32,894 bases of DNA, from assembly GCF_001467825.1 (NCBI RefSeq), contig NZ_LNYK01000034.1:1-32894 (forward strand). The letters are read 5' to 3'. The translations under genes and the position numbers were made by a program. The notes beneath the pieces were generated by a model. That model did not search any database and had not been told where the DNA came from. It worked only from the letters and a program-made list of their open reading frames with translations. The stretch comes from Legionella londiniensis (GTDB taxonomy: Bacteria > Pseudomonadota > Gammaproteobacteria > Legionellales > Legionellaceae). Each line of letters opens with the position of its first letter. Position 1 is the first letter of the stretch. Positions 1-9,157 of the stretch are shown in pieces.

Positions 1-1
1 C

Positions 2-538
2 TTATATGCTCAAACCAAGAAAACCTTCCCTCAAAATCCATTCACTTAATAAAAATTTAGGCTTACTTATGCCGAGCTGAGGTTTTTTAAGATCGGCTTG
101 TTCATAAATAGCATATTCTCCCTGAAGCCCCAAATCACCAAATCCTGACGATCGCATACCTTCGCTCTGGTAACGAACGGCTACAGGCAAAGAAAGCAAT
201 ATCGATGCTCTATCTGATAATCCATAGAGCAACTCTTGGGTAACCTGCCAAAAATATTCCTGTTGATTTTTTTCATAACTGGGGCTTAAAAATAATTGCA
301 GCTCATTTTTTTCGATGATATTTTCCCCAAATGAGATAAAAGGCCCTGGCTCCTGGGCAGCTGGAAGGGAAAAATTGCCAATTGGCGGCGGTTCGGGGGG
401 CGTCAACTCTGGATGCCTCGCAAAAGTTAAGGTGCTGAGCAAAGCAAGTAAAACACTTAAGAGACAAGAAGAATTTTTATTAGAAATCAAAAACTTGTCC
501 TCGCTGAACAAAACCCTTAAAGCCTTGACCTTTGGCAT
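2..538 (-). CDS. Outer-membrane-type protein, possibly truncated
   Basis: The 178-codon frame has a hydrophobic segment (LLSVLLALLSTLTFA) that reads as a signal peptide, a Pro-rich linker, and a stretch with the pattern SGFGDLGLQGEYAIY. That pattern is typical of outer-membrane barrel proteins of the MetA/transporter-like type. Such proteins are usually 250-300 residues, and this one stops with TAA at positions 2-4 soon after the motif, so it may be truncated or frameshifted. The first ATG (538) would overlap the upstream MBL hydrolase gene by 59 bases. A TTG at 490, just after GAGGACAAG, would place the signal peptide at the N-terminus and is my preferred start. The exact function is not recognised. 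Confidence 0.55.
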   Translation of the reverse strand: MPKVKALRVLFSEDKFLISNKNSSCLLSVLLALLSTLTFARHPELTPPEPPPIGNFSLPAAQEPGPFISFGENIIEKNELQLFLSPSYEKNQQEYFWQVTQELLYGLSDRASILLSLPVAVRYQSEGMRSSGFGDLGLQGEYAIYEQADLKKPQLGISKPKFLLSEWILREGFLGLSI

Positions 539-1241
539 CCGGCAGCTGGTATGCCGAATAATGGTAAAGCCACATCTTGGACTTGATTGAGGAGTCCAGG
601 GTGATTAAGTCAATATAATTGCTATGAACCGGATTTAACTGCTCGCTGATTTCACAATCATGGAATATGACATCGGCCTTATGATAAAACTCCATATACT
701 CTTGAGGCTTAAATTGGGTATCTGTGGTAATAAATACATTACTTTGACCATCGGTAAAAAACAATCCATAACTCGGCACAAGTTGCTTATCGTTATAAAC
801 ATGGATGGTGCGAACCAGCTGAAATTCAATATTCTCCCAGGAAAAGCTGTTTTCGTTGACCAGTGTTTGCGGATTAAAATAGGTATGAATCGTGGCTTTT
901 TCTTCATAAAGAGACTGTAATCCGGCAGAAAGACCATGAGTCCATAAAATGTCTATCATGGTTGGATGGATGTAAAGCTTGGGTTTTTTGGCCTTGGGAT
1001 CAAACTTGCTGGCAAAAGCCAGCCATTCCAGTCCGCCGGCATGATCAGCATGAAAATGGCTGATATAGACGCCGTCAATATCGAGATAGGTCAAGCCCGC
1101 ATGGCCAAGAGAATGGCGTATATCTGTGCCGCAATCAATCAGCAAGCGCTTTCCGGAATCACTTTGCAACACCATGTTGGATTGATAATTATTCTCTAAC
1201 CGGCTAAATGATGAACCAGAACCTAAAAAAAGTAATTTCAT
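480..1241 (-). CDS. MBL-fold metallo-hydrolase (RNase Z-like)
   Basis: The protein starts MKLLFLGSGSSFSR, which is the usual first strand and loop of the metallo-beta-lactamase fold. It then has the metal-binding motif SHFHADHAGG (HxHxDH), a later TTDTQF aspartate region and FHDCE near the C-terminal half. This arrangement fits the RNase Z/phosphodiesterase-like branch of the family, acting in the cytoplasm on an unknown phosphodiester or similar substrate. A longer frame reaches 1310, but the fold begins exactly at the Met at 1241, so I chose that start (about 253 residues). The ribosome-binding site there is weak. The gene overlaps the downstream membrane-type gene and is probably co-transcribed with it. 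Confidence 0.8.
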   Translation of the reverse strand: MKLLFLGSGSSFSRLENNYQSNMVLQSDSGKRLLIDCGTDIRHSLGHAGLTYLDIDGVYISHFHADHAGGLEWLAFASKFDPKAKKPKLYIHPTMIDILWTHGLSAGLQSLYEEKATIHTYFNPQTLVNENSFSWENIEFQLVRTIHVYNDKQLVPSYGLFFTDGQSNVFITTDTQFKPQEYMEFYHKADVIFHDCEISEQLNPVHSNYIDLITLDSSIKSKMWLYHYSAYQLPDAKGQGFKGFVQRGQVFDF

Positions 1242-1458
1242 AAGGAAAATCCATTTTGACGAACATAACTCTCTATACAAAATTGTTGGGCAAAAAATGG
1301 ATTTTAGCAAGAATCTCTACTTTAATTGCCGAATGACCTTGAATGAGTAAAGGTTAAAATTTTGTTGGATTGTATAAAAATGGTCAAAATGTTGATGACA
1401 AAGCCAAAGCATTTGTGGTTTAATATCGACCGTTTTGGTTTTTTTTGAGTTTTTTAAC

Positions 1459-1794
1459 ATGAAAAAAATAATCCTTCTCCTTGTGGTTTCATTGTGTTTT
1501 CCCCTGGCTCATGCCAGCAAGCTCAGCAAATTTTTAAACAAGCTTGATGCAGAAGAACAGGCGCAAAGGCAACGCGAGTGGCGAGAGGACATGAATTTTA
1601 ATGATTTATCATTTCGCCTTGAGCGGCGTTTTGGCGATCAATTCGGCCAGCAATGCCGGGAATATGAATTTCGTTCCCGCAGCAATCCTTATCGCCATGG
1701 CCACTATACTGTTTGTGAAGAACGTGGCCGCAGCCATGACCATGGCCATCAAAGTCAAGGGCCTGCAGGCAGCCATGCTCACGGGCATTTTTAA
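1459..1794 (+). CDS. Small His-rich periplasmic protein
   Basis: This is a 111-residue protein with a clear signal peptide (MKKIILLLVVSLCFPLAHA). The mature part is charged, with a Glu/Gln/Arg-rich helix, and the C-terminal tail is rich in histidine (HDHGHQ, then SHAHGHF). The tail could bind divalent metal, but that is inference and no family is recognised. The ATG at 1459 directly precedes the signal peptide; an upstream in-frame start at 1435 would add eight hydrophobic residues and is less likely. Its stop codon overlaps, tail to tail, the stop of the thioesterase gene on the other strand. Confidence 0.65.
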   Translation: MKKIILLLVVSLCFPLAHASKLSKFLNKLDAEEQAQRQREWREDMNFNDLSFRLERRFGDQFGQQCREYEFRSRSNPYRHGHYTVCEERGRSHDHGHQSQGPAGSHAHGHF

Positions 1795-2195
1795 TTCTCC
1801 CTGGGATATAAGTCACGAATTGCCAGAGGCAAAGGCACTGATTTATTTTTTTGATAATTGACCCAGACTATTTTGCTTATTCCTTCCGTCATCAGCGTGT
1901 CATCTTGATGGAGCTTATGCTCCATCAGTATGCTTGACCGGCCAAGTTGGCTGATGCTGCTCGTGATGGTAACCGTGGCAGGGTAGATAAGCGGCTTTAA
2001 GAATGTTGCCGCAACATGCACGACAACCGGCCCTTCGGGCCGTTGCAAATCCAAACCAAGGCTTTTTAGCCATTCAATCCGCGCTTCCTGGAAATAATCA
2101 AAATACCGGCCATTGTTAACATGGCCTAATGCATCCATATCGCCCCAGGCGATCGCAAATGTTTTTTGATGAACTGTGATTGCTTCATTGCTCAT
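1791..2195 (-). CDS. Acyl-CoA thioesterase, 4HBT/YbgC-like hotdog fold
   Basis: The 134-residue protein contains WGDMDALGHVNNGRYFDYFQ near its N-terminus. This is the signature of the 4-hydroxybenzoyl-CoA thioesterase hotdog family, with the catalytic Asp and the HVNN turn. It probably hydrolyses an acyl-CoA in the cytoplasm; the natural substrate cannot be told from sequence. The length is normal for the family. Its ATG overlaps the priA stop in an ATGA arrangement, so the two genes are translationally coupled. Confidence 0.85.
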   Translation of the reverse strand: MSNEAITVHQKTFAIAWGDMDALGHVNNGRYFDYFQEARIEWLKSLGLDLQRPEGPVVVHVAATFLKPLIYPATVTITSSISQLGRSSILMEHKLHQDDTLMTEGISKIVWVNYQKNKSVPLPLAIRDLYPREN

Positions 2196-4369
2196 GATAA
2201 ATCCACAGGATCAACGTCCACGTTCCAGCGCACGCCTTTTGTTATTTTTTTTATTGTGGGCAATCCTCCAAGTTGAGTCAACGCACTTTGCAGTTCTTTT
2301 CGCGAAGGCGCCTTAAGAAGCAGCTGCATGCGGTATTGGTGTGCTTTTTTCGCCAAAGGCGCGGGAGCTGGGCCTAATATCTCCACATTTTGTTTTAAAA
2401 GGAATTCTTTTAAAGTATGTAAAAAAACCAGAGCGCCCTCTTGATTTTTACTTTGCGCGCGGATGAGCGCTAAAAATTGAAACGGAGGCAATGCCGCATG
2501 TCGGCGCGCTGCGAGCAAGGATTCTGCAAAAGCCTCATAGCCATTCTGCAATAGCAAGAGGAGGGACGGGTGTTTCGGCAAATGGGTCTGAATCGCTACC
2601 TCCCCTGGGTATTCAGCCCGTCCTGCCCTGCCAGAAACCTGGGTTAAAAGCTGCCCCAAACGCTCGAGCGCGCGGAAATCCTGATTATAAAATCCATTAT
2701 CTGCATCAAGAATAACCACAAGCGTCAAGCGTGGGAAATGATGCCCTTTTGCCAGCATCTGCGTGCCTACAATCAGCTGGGCCTTGCCATGACAGATATC
2801 TTCAAGATAACGATTGAGCGTTGCTTTTTTTCGCACCTCATCGCGATCAAAACGTAAAATAGCGGCTTTGGGAAATTGCCGGGATAAAAACTCATGAATT
2901 CTTTGTGTGCCTGCGCCAACCGGAATCAGCTCCTGGCCTTGACAGGTACGGCAGCGCATGGGTATCGGGTTGATAAGCCCGCAATGGTGGCAAATCAATT
3001 TTCCAAGGCTTCGATGCAAGGTTAGATGAGTATCACATGCGCTGCAATCTACCATCCAGCCGCATTGATGACAGAGCAAAACCGGGGCAAATCCCCGGCG
3101 ATTGATAAATACCAATACCTGGTTGTCTTGCTGAAGATGCTTGTCAATGATGTGAAGGGTTGGGTTAGCAAGGCCATGGTCTAGAAGCTGATTGCGAATA
3201 TCGATGACATGGTAGCGCAGCGGCTTATCATTCAGCGCTTTATGTCTTAATTTAAGCAGCGTGTATTTACCTGAAGCACAATTTTGCAAGCTTTCAAGTG
3301 ATGGCGTAGCTGACCCGAGAATAATGGGGATCTTCGCCTTGTGCGCGCGAAACAATGCTGTATCCCGCGCGGAGTAGCGAACGCCTTCCATCTGCTTAAA
3401 TGAAGCGTCATGTTCTTCGTCGACCACAATCAATCCTAATGCTTGCATGGGAGCGAACACGGCAGAACGCGTACCAATAATAAGCTTTGCTTCCCCCGTG
3501 CGGGCTGCATGCCAGGCAGCCTGGCGTTCCGTGTCATTCAGGTTCGAATGGATCACGGCGATTGGCTCATGAATACGGTGGCGAAACCTTGCCAGTAATT
3601 GCGGGGTAAGGCCAATTTCGGGCACGAGAACCAGAACCTGCCGGCCTAGTCGCAAGACTTGCTCAATCACCTGCAGATAAACTTCAGTCTTCCCGCTGCC
3701 AGTTACCCCTTGCAAGAGATAAGCCTTATACGCATCCAATTCCTGCAAAACGGTATTGACGGCAAACTCTTGTTCGGAATTTAGATGAAGAGACGGTTGT
3801 TGCTTTGTCGCCTCTTCTAAAAGAGCAGTCGATTTTAGCCAGGTTTTCAGCAAGGAGGCATTTTCAAGCGCATTGATTTGCGCATCAGTAAAGCCTGCTT
3901 TTAAGATGGCATGTCGCGGAACCCCTTCTTTGCTTTGGCTTAAAAAATCAACCAGCTCATGTTGGCGATAGGCTCTAGCTGAGAGCCTTGCGTGGGCTTG
4001 TTCAGCGGAGGTGGCTAATGTGTAAAAACGGGATGCAGGTTTTATAAAATCTTTGCCCTCACGGTATTTTTTAGGCAAGGCAAGGGTTATCACTTCTGAA
4101 AGGGGGGAATGATAATACTCGCTTACCCACTGGCAAAGCGCAAGCAATTCGCGGTTTAGCAAAGCGCTGCTGTCGATAATTTGGTGTATGGCCTTCAGGT
4201 TTTGCTCTGAAGTTTCGCATTTAGACTTGCCAATCACAATGCCCAAGCGGATTTGCTTACGAAAAGGCACCCATACACGGGCGCCGATGCAAGGTTCTTC
4301 TGCATCGGCGAAATAATCAAAACCCTGATGGAATGTATGGGGAATACATACCTTAAACACCAAGCCCAT
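2192..4369 (-). CDS. priA: Primosomal protein N' (replication restart helicase PriA)
   Basis: PriA is a superfamily 2 helicase that recognises stalled forks and reloads the replisome. The sequence shows an N-terminal DNA-binding region, Walker A GVTGSGKTEVYLQ near residue 223, the DEEH box near residue 318, and the paired zinc-binding clusters (CHQCGWMVDCSAC, then CHHCG and CRTCQG) around residues 430-480. The late helicase motif VGTQMLAKGHHFP follows. The start MGLVFKVCIPHTFHQGFDY at 4369 gives 725 residues, the usual size; the longer frame to 4495 would add 42 residues unlike the family. It overlaps the downstream thioesterase gene by four bases. Confidence 0.95.
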   Translation of the reverse strand: MGLVFKVCIPHTFHQGFDYFADAEEPCIGARVWVPFRKQIRLGIVIGKSKCETSEQNLKAIHQIIDSSALLNRELLALCQWVSEYYHSPLSEVITLALPKKYREGKDFIKPASRFYTLATSAEQAHARLSARAYRQHELVDFLSQSKEGVPRHAILKAGFTDAQINALENASLLKTWLKSTALLEEATKQQPSLHLNSEQEFAVNTVLQELDAYKAYLLQGVTGSGKTEVYLQVIEQVLRLGRQVLVLVPEIGLTPQLLARFRHRIHEPIAVIHSNLNDTERQAAWHAARTGEAKLIIGTRSAVFAPMQALGLIVVDEEHDASFKQMEGVRYSARDTALFRAHKAKIPIILGSATPSLESLQNCASGKYTLLKLRHKALNDKPLRYHVIDIRNQLLDHGLANPTLHIIDKHLQQDNQVLVFINRRGFAPVLLCHQCGWMVDCSACDTHLTLHRSLGKLICHHCGLINPIPMRCRTCQGQELIPVGAGTQRIHEFLSRQFPKAAILRFDRDEVRKKATLNRYLEDICHGKAQLIVGTQMLAKGHHFPRLTLVVILDADNGFYNQDFRALERLGQLLTQVSGRAGRAEYPGEVAIQTHLPKHPSLLLLLQNGYEAFAESLLAARRHAALPPFQFLALIRAQSKNQEGALVFLHTLKEFLLKQNVEILGPAPAPLAKKAHQYRMQLLLKAPSRKELQSALTQLGGLPTIKKITKGVRWNVDVDPVDLS

Positions 4370-4442
4370 CTTGCTTTCCCGGTTTGCCTGACTTTGCCAA
4401 CCAATTATCCCGGTTTGTTTGAGTTTGGCAAGACAGAGGATT

Positions 4443-5645
4443 TTATTTGAAAAGCAGCGAGGATTGTTTCTCCTCTTGAGATTCTTGACAGCCAATTTCT
4501 TTTTTTAATGGCTCCCATTCCTTGCCTTTCAAATTCATGATCTCATATTGCAACTTGCGAAAAGCTTCCATCTCCTGCGCGGTATAGGGAGGCTCGCTTG
4601 AATTCAGCAGTTCGGCGTAAAAAAGAATATTTCCAGGCAGGGATTTGCATTGGCGCCTTGGCGACAACAATCTTGGAGATAACATTCTTGGGGATAACAA
4701 GCGCGGAGATGCGACAGCCTCTGATGAGTGAGTATCATCGGATTTTGCATCCCATTGCATAACCAGTTTTGAAATACGCTTGATTTCTGAGCCCAGCTGC
4801 GCTTCCTTTTGCGTCCAATTTCTGGGCTCTTCCTTTGTTGGCCATTTTTTCATGGCCTTTTGCAAGAACTTTTCGCCTCTAGAGGCCTGCTTGATGCCCT
4901 CTTCTCCGACGACTTCTCCAAGAACGCAAGCAAATATCTCACTGGCTTCTGCGACGAGCGCCTCTGCTTTTTTGGCAAGAGTGGCATTCATCGGGAGTTT
5001 TTCCTGATTTTCGCCAAGCATCATTAACGCTTTATTCTGCCTGGATTTCTGGGTGAACATTTGCAGGGTCTCGATTTCAGTTGTCAGTTCACTTATCTTT
5101 TTCTTGCTTAATTCAGACACTTCGTGCTGGGACAGGAAAGAGCTGTCGATAATACTGCTATTGGCAAAATTCAGTTTAAAAAATCCAGTTTTAACAAAAC
5201 AGTTCTCCCAGATGATTGCCAAATCATTTGTTGCTTCATGAAGCGCATTATTGGCAAATGCCGTGCTTTCTTTATATGTTTCCTTGAGCTCAGACACATT
5301 TGCCAGCTCTTTCATTGTGCGGCTATGTTTCAAATAGGTTTCAAGATGCCCTAAAAGCTGATTCAGATGCTCAAGAAAAAACAGCTGATCCCCAAGATAC
5401 GATCCAAGAGCTGCGGCTTGAAAACCTGCATGCAATTGATTGCAGTTGATTTCTTGATCCGTTTTGTTCCCCAACCATTCATGCAGGCTGTGTGTCTCTT
5501 TGCCGATTGCGAGATGAATGGACAAATATTTTTTAATTTTTTTTATGCTATCCTCAATCGATTGCAAAGGATTTTGCGCGCCTGACAAGAACTGCTGTTT
5601 ACTTTTGGTTATAGAAGTTGTTAAAAACATGGTATATACCTGCAT
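4443..5645 (-). CDS. Effector-like coiled protein with SPRLL repeats
   Basis: The 400-residue protein matches no family I recognise. It is soluble, largely helical and Lys/Glu-rich. Near residues 310-335 it has four tandem five-residue units (SPRLL, SPRML, SPRLL, SPRRQ). The C-terminus reads CQESQEEKQSSLLFK, with Glu at positions -9, -10 and -13. In Legionella, a glutamate cluster 10-17 residues from the end (E-block) is a known Dot/Icm secretion feature. A role as a translocated effector is therefore a reasonable inference, not a demonstrated one. The alternative start MFLTTS at 5630 lies behind GCAGG and may be the real one. It sits between priA and the divergent mnmG promoter. Confidence 0.6.
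   Translation of the reverse strand: MQVYTMFLTTSITKSKQQFLSGAQNPLQSIEDSIKKIKKYLSIHLAIGKETHSLHEWLGNKTDQEINCNQLHAGFQAAALGSYLGDQLFFLEHLNQLLGHLETYLKHSRTMKELANVSELKETYKESTAFANNALHEATNDLAIIWENCFVKTGFFKLNFANSSIIDSSFLSQHEVSELSKKKISELTTEIETLQMFTQKSRQNKALMMLGENQEKLPMNATLAKKAEALVAEASEIFACVLGEVVGEEGIKQASRGEKFLQKAMKKWPTKEEPRNWTQKEAQLGSEIKRISKLVMQWDAKSDDTHSSEAVASPRLLSPRMLSPRLLSPRRQCKSLPGNILFYAELLNSSEPPYTAQEMEAFRKLQYEIMNLKGKEWEPLKKEIGCQESQEEKQSSLLFK
4654..4713 (-). repeat. Four 15-bp tandem repeats inside the effector-like gene
   Basis: Four consecutive imperfect 15-base units (4654-4668, 4669-4683, 4684-4698, 4699-4713) share the core CTTGGNGATAAC. In the gene frame they encode the repeated pentapeptide SPR[LM]L. 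Copy number could vary by slippage without breaking the frame. Confidence 0.75.
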
Positions 5646-5756
5646 AAGGGCCAGAATAGAGGATTATAAATATATTTATTGGTTTCATTCAAGACAATGT
5701 GGTTTAAGTTTGAAATTTTTCTTCCTGATATGTCAGTAAAAATGCATCTGTCCGGA

Positions 5757-5785
5757 TTGGGCAAATTGTTAAAAAAGTGTATAAT
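5757..5785 (+). promoter_or_regulatory. Predicted sigma-70 promoter for mnmG-rsmG
   Basis: TTGGGC (5757-5762) is separated by 17 bases from a perfect TATAAT (5780-5785). The mnmG start codon is about 23 bases beyond the expected transcription start. Confidence 0.65.
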
Positions 5786-5814
5786 TAAACGATTTTTTTC
5801 TTCTAAGTACCGTC

Positions 5815-7689
5815 ATGAATCTTGATAAGCAATTTGATGTGATTGTCGTGGGCGGAGGACACGCCGGAACAGAGGCAGCCTGCGCTGCAGCGAGGCTTGG
5901 TGCCGACACGCTTTTATTGACCCATAATATGGATATGCTTGGCCAAATGTCATGTAATCCCGCCATCGGCGGAATAGGCAAGGGACATTTGGTCAAGGAA
6001 ATTGATGCGCTGGATGGCGTCATGGCGCGGGCCATAGATTCAGCCGGTATCCAGTTTCGCATTTTAAACGCATCCAAAGGCCCTGCTGTACGTGCCACAA
6101 GAGCTCAGGCCGATCGCGAACTGTATCGAAGAGCGATCCGGCTGCATTTGCAAACTCAAAAAAATCTGACTCTGTTTCAGCAACCTGTCGATGATTTACT
6201 CATTGAGCAGGGTCAAGTAACCGGCGTTCGCACTCAAATGGGCTTAACTTTGCGCGCCAAGGCTGTGGTGCTTACTGTTGGAACATTTTTAGGCGGTAAA
6301 ATTCATGTCGGCAGCAGCCAGTCTGCAGGAGGGCGCGCAGGAGATCCTCCGGCAATTGCTTTATCCCATCGCTTGCGCGAACTAGATTTGCCTGTAGGAC
6401 GCTTAAAAACCGGTACCCCGCCGCGCATTGACGGCAGGAGCCTGGATTACACGCAAATGGCTGTCCAGCCAGGAGATACGCCTGTGCCCGTATTTTCCTA
6501 TCTTGGCACGCAGGACGAGCACCCCCGGCAAATCTCCTGCTTCATTACCCACACCACCGCCAGGACTCATGAGATCATCCAAAACAATCTGCACCAGTCG
6601 CCAATGTATGCAGGCGCCATTGAGGGGGTTGGGCCGCGGTATTGCCCGTCAATAGAAGATAAAATTGTCCGTTTTGCTGACAAAACATCCCACCAGATAT
6701 TTGTTGAACCTGAAGGATTGACCACCCACGAAGTGTATCCAAACGGTATTTCCACAAGCCTGCCTTTTGACGTGCAGGTCCAATTTGTACGGACCATCAA
6801 AGGGTTTGAAAATGCCCATATCACACGCCCGGGCTATGCCATAGAATATGACTATTTTGACCCGCGCGGACTGACGCCCTATCTGCAAACCAAGCCTTTA
6901 CCCAACCTCTTTTTTGCAGGCCAGATTAATGGCACAACAGGTTATGAGGAAGCCGCAGCACAGGGATTGATTGCCGGAATGAATGCGGCCTTGCTGGTAA
7001 AAGACCGGGAACTGTGGAGCCCCCGGCGCGATGAAGCCTATATCGGCGTGCTGATAGATGACTTAATTACCCGCGGCACGCAAGAACCATACCGCATGTT
7101 TACTTCCAGAGCGGAATACCGTCTGTTATTGAGAGAAGACAATGCCGATTTAAGATTAACCGAAATTGGCCGCCGTCTTGGCCTTGTCCTTGATGAACGG
7201 TGGCAGGCATTTTGTGCCAAACAGGAAGCCATTGAGCACGCCCAAGCCTTGCTTCATGGCACTTGGGTTCGGGTTAGGCATAACCCAAACCTGAGTAGCC
7301 GTTTAGAAACGCCGCTGCAGCATGATTGTCGCGCAGCAGAACTATTAAAGCGGCCTGAAATTTCCTACCACCATTTGCAAACCGTGAGCGAGCTTGGGCT
7401 TCCTGATTTGCCTTTAGCTGTTGCAGAGCAGGTCGAGATCCAGTGTAAATATGCAGGTTATATTGAACGGCAAAAGCTTGATATTGCCCGCCTGCAAAAA
7501 TATGAAAATACCCTTTTGCCAGAAACGCTGGATTACACTCAAGTCTCAGGTTTATCCACCGAAGTGGTTCAAAAGCTTACAAAAATTAAGCCGGCCTCCA
7601 TTGCCCAGGCTGGACGAATTTCAGGGGTAACGCCTGCCGCCCTGTCATTATTGCTCGTACACCTTAAAAAACTCAGGATGCTTGCGTGA
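5815..7689 (+). CDS. mnmG: tRNA U34 carboxymethylaminomethyl synthesis enzyme MnmG (GidA)
   Basis: MnmG works with MnmE to place the carboxymethylaminomethyl group on wobble uridine 34 of several tRNAs, using FAD and methylene-tetrahydrofolate. The 624-residue product has the FAD-binding [10 protein letters not shown] at residues 13-22, [13 protein letters not shown], the conserved [11 protein letters not shown] and GLTPYLQTK segments, and the second nucleotide-binding stretch [20 protein letters not shown]. The C-terminal helical domain ([20 protein letters not shown]) is intact. Length is normal. It is coupled to rsmG through a GTGA overlap, the usual gidA-gidB order near many proteobacterial origins. 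Confidence 0.97.
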   Translation: MNLDKQFDVIVVGGGHAGTEAACAAARLGADTLLLTHNMDMLGQMSCNPAIGGIGKGHLVKEIDALDGVMARAIDSAGIQFRILNASKGPAVRATRAQADRELYRRAIRLHLQTQKNLTLFQQPVDDLLIEQGQVTGVRTQMGLTLRAKAVVLTVGTFLGGKIHVGSSQSAGGRAGDPPAIALSHRLRELDLPVGRLKTGTPPRIDGRSLDYTQMAVQPGDTPVPVFSYLGTQDEHPRQISCFITHTTARTHEIIQNNLHQSPMYAGAIEGVGPRYCPSIEDKIVRFADKTSHQIFVEPEGLTTHEVYPNGISTSLPFDVQVQFVRTIKGFENAHITRPGYAIEYDYFDPRGLTPYLQTKPLPNLFFAGQINGTTGYEEAAAQGLIAGMNAALLVKDRELWSPRRDEAYIGVLIDDLITRGTQEPYRMFTSRAEYRLLLREDNADLRLTEIGRRLGLVLDERWQAFCAKQEAIEHAQALLHGTWVRVRHNPNLSSRLETPLQHDCRAAELLKRPEISYHHLQTVSELGLPDLPLAVAEQVEIQCKYAGYIERQKLDIARLQKYENTLLPETLDYTQVSGLSTEVVQKLTKIKPASIAQAGRISGVTPAALSLLLVHLKKLRMLA

Positions 7690-8315
7690 ACAGTGACGCG
7701 CGGATTAAAACAATTTTAGCGAAAGGGCTTCAGGAACTTGGCTTGGCCATGCCGCTTGATGCCTTATTGACTTATCTTGATTTACTCTACAAGTGGAATC
7801 AAACCTATAATTTGACTGCTATACGGGACAGCGAGGCCATGGCATCCCGCCATATCCTCGATAGCCTCGCTATCGCGCCATGGGTACAGGGCATGCGCAT
7901 TCTTGATGTGGGAACTGGCGCGGGATTACCGGGAATTCCTCTAGCCATAGCTTTTCCTGAAAAACATATCGTGCTCCTGGACAGCAATGGCAAAAAAATC
8001 CGCTTCTTAAAGGAGGTTAAGCGTTTATTGCGCCTGGACAATGTCAGTATTGTGAATTCGAGGGTGGAAACCTACCATCCGGCTTTGGGTTTTGATACAG
8101 TAGTTAGCCGCGCGTTTAGCGATTTACAGCAAATGATCCGCTGGACTCAGCATTTGCTTGCACCACACGGCATCTGGCTTGCAATGAAAGGCCGCCTTCC
8201 AGAAGGAGAGCTTAAGATGCTTGATGTTTCTTATGAAGTAAAACATTATAAAGTACCATCCGTAGAAGGAGAGCGCTGCTGTGTCATTATTTTCAATCAA
8301 TCCGGCAGACAATAA
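7686..8315 (+). CDS. rsmG: 16S rRNA G527 N7-methyltransferase RsmG (GidB)
   Basis: RsmG methylates G527 of 16S rRNA with S-adenosylmethionine. The 209-residue protein has the N-terminal [12 protein letters not shown] and HILDSLA motifs and the SAM-binding stretch [16 protein letters not shown] near residue 72. It also has [14 protein letters not shown] and the VVSRAFSDL segment. All are hallmarks of the family, and the length is normal. The GTG start overlaps the mnmG stop codon by four bases, so translation is coupled. Confidence 0.95.
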   Translation: MNSDARIKTILAKGLQELGLAMPLDALLTYLDLLYKWNQTYNLTAIRDSEAMASRHILDSLAIAPWVQGMRILDVGTGAGLPGIPLAIAFPEKHIVLLDSNGKKIRFLKEVKRLLRLDNVSIVNSRVETYHPALGFDTVVSRAFSDLQQMIRWTQHLLAPHGIWLAMKGRLPEGELKMLDVSYEVKHYKVPSVEGERCCVIIFNQSGRQ

Positions 8316-8369
8316 AAATGCCTTGACCATCATGGCAGCGTTCACGCAATAAAAAATGAGGAATTACCC

Positions 8370-9155
8370 ATGGCGAAAGTCATAGCCATTGCGAATCAAA
8401 AAGGCGGGGTTGGCAAAACAACCACTGCCATTAATCTAGCTGCGTCATTAGCCGCCAATCGTCAGCAGGTTTTACTGATGGATCTCGACCCCCAAGGCAA
8501 CGCGACTATGGGATGCGGCGTAGATAAAAATACTTTGGTGCATACCAGCAATGACGTATTATTGCACGACTGCCTGGCAGAACAGGCATCCCTTTCTACA
8601 AATTCAGGTTTTGATTTAATTCCGACCAACGGCGATTTAACTGTGGCAGAAGTCAATTTGATGGAACGCAGCCACCGCGAAACTTTTTTATTTAAAGCGC
8701 TGCAACCTCTGCAAAGCACCTATGATTTCATCTTGATTGATTGCCCGCCGGCCCTGAATACGCTAACCATCAATGCGCTGGTTGCTGCAGATTCAGTATT
8801 AATACCGATACAATGTGAATATTATGCTTTAGAAGGATTGGCGGCATTGTTGTCTACGATTGAACAAATAAAAAATTCAGTTAATCCGCGCTTGAGAATT
8901 GAGGGAATTTTACGCACAATGTATGATTCTCGCAACCGCTTGTGTTTGGAAGTATCAAGGCAATTAATTGATTATTTTGACAATAAAGTCTATCGCACCG
9001 TCATTCCACGCAATGTACGATTGGCTGAAGCTCCAAGCCATGGCTTACCGGCTTTGCAATACGATAAATCTTCTTCAGGAGCCGCAGCCTATATGGTACT
9101 CGCAGCAGAAGTGATTCGTCGGCAGGAGATGGTTGAGCAAGTTAAGGCAGGTTGA
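8370..9155 (+). CDS. parA: Chromosome partitioning ATPase ParA
   Basis: This Walker-type ATPase works with ParB and parS to segregate the chromosome origin. The 261-residue protein has the deviant Walker A KGGVGKTTTAINLA near residue 12, LLMDLDPQGNATMG, the Walker B-like ILIDCPPALN, and the C-terminal VIPRNVRLAEAPSHGLP signature of Soj-type ParA. It follows rsmG after 54 bases. A good site (ATGAGGAA) precedes the ATG. parB follows immediately. Confidence 0.95.
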   Translation: MAKVIAIANQKGGVGKTTTAINLAASLAANRQQVLLMDLDPQGNATMGCGVDKNTLVHTSNDVLLHDCLAEQASLSTNSGFDLIPTNGDLTVAEVNLMERSHRETFLFKALQPLQSTYDFILIDCPPALNTLTINALVAADSVLIPIQCEYYALEGLAALLSTIEQIKNSVNPRLRIEGILRTMYDSRNRLCLEVSRQLIDYFDNKVYRTVIPRNVRLAEAPSHGLPALQYDKSSSGAAAYMVLAAEVIRRQEMVEQVKAG

Positions 9156-9157
9156 AT

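Noticed and set aside
1601-1861. 86-codon plus-strand frame with hydrophobic stretches
   Set aside because: It overlaps the His-rich periplasmic gene in another frame and extends antisense into the thioesterase gene, with no ribosome-binding site.
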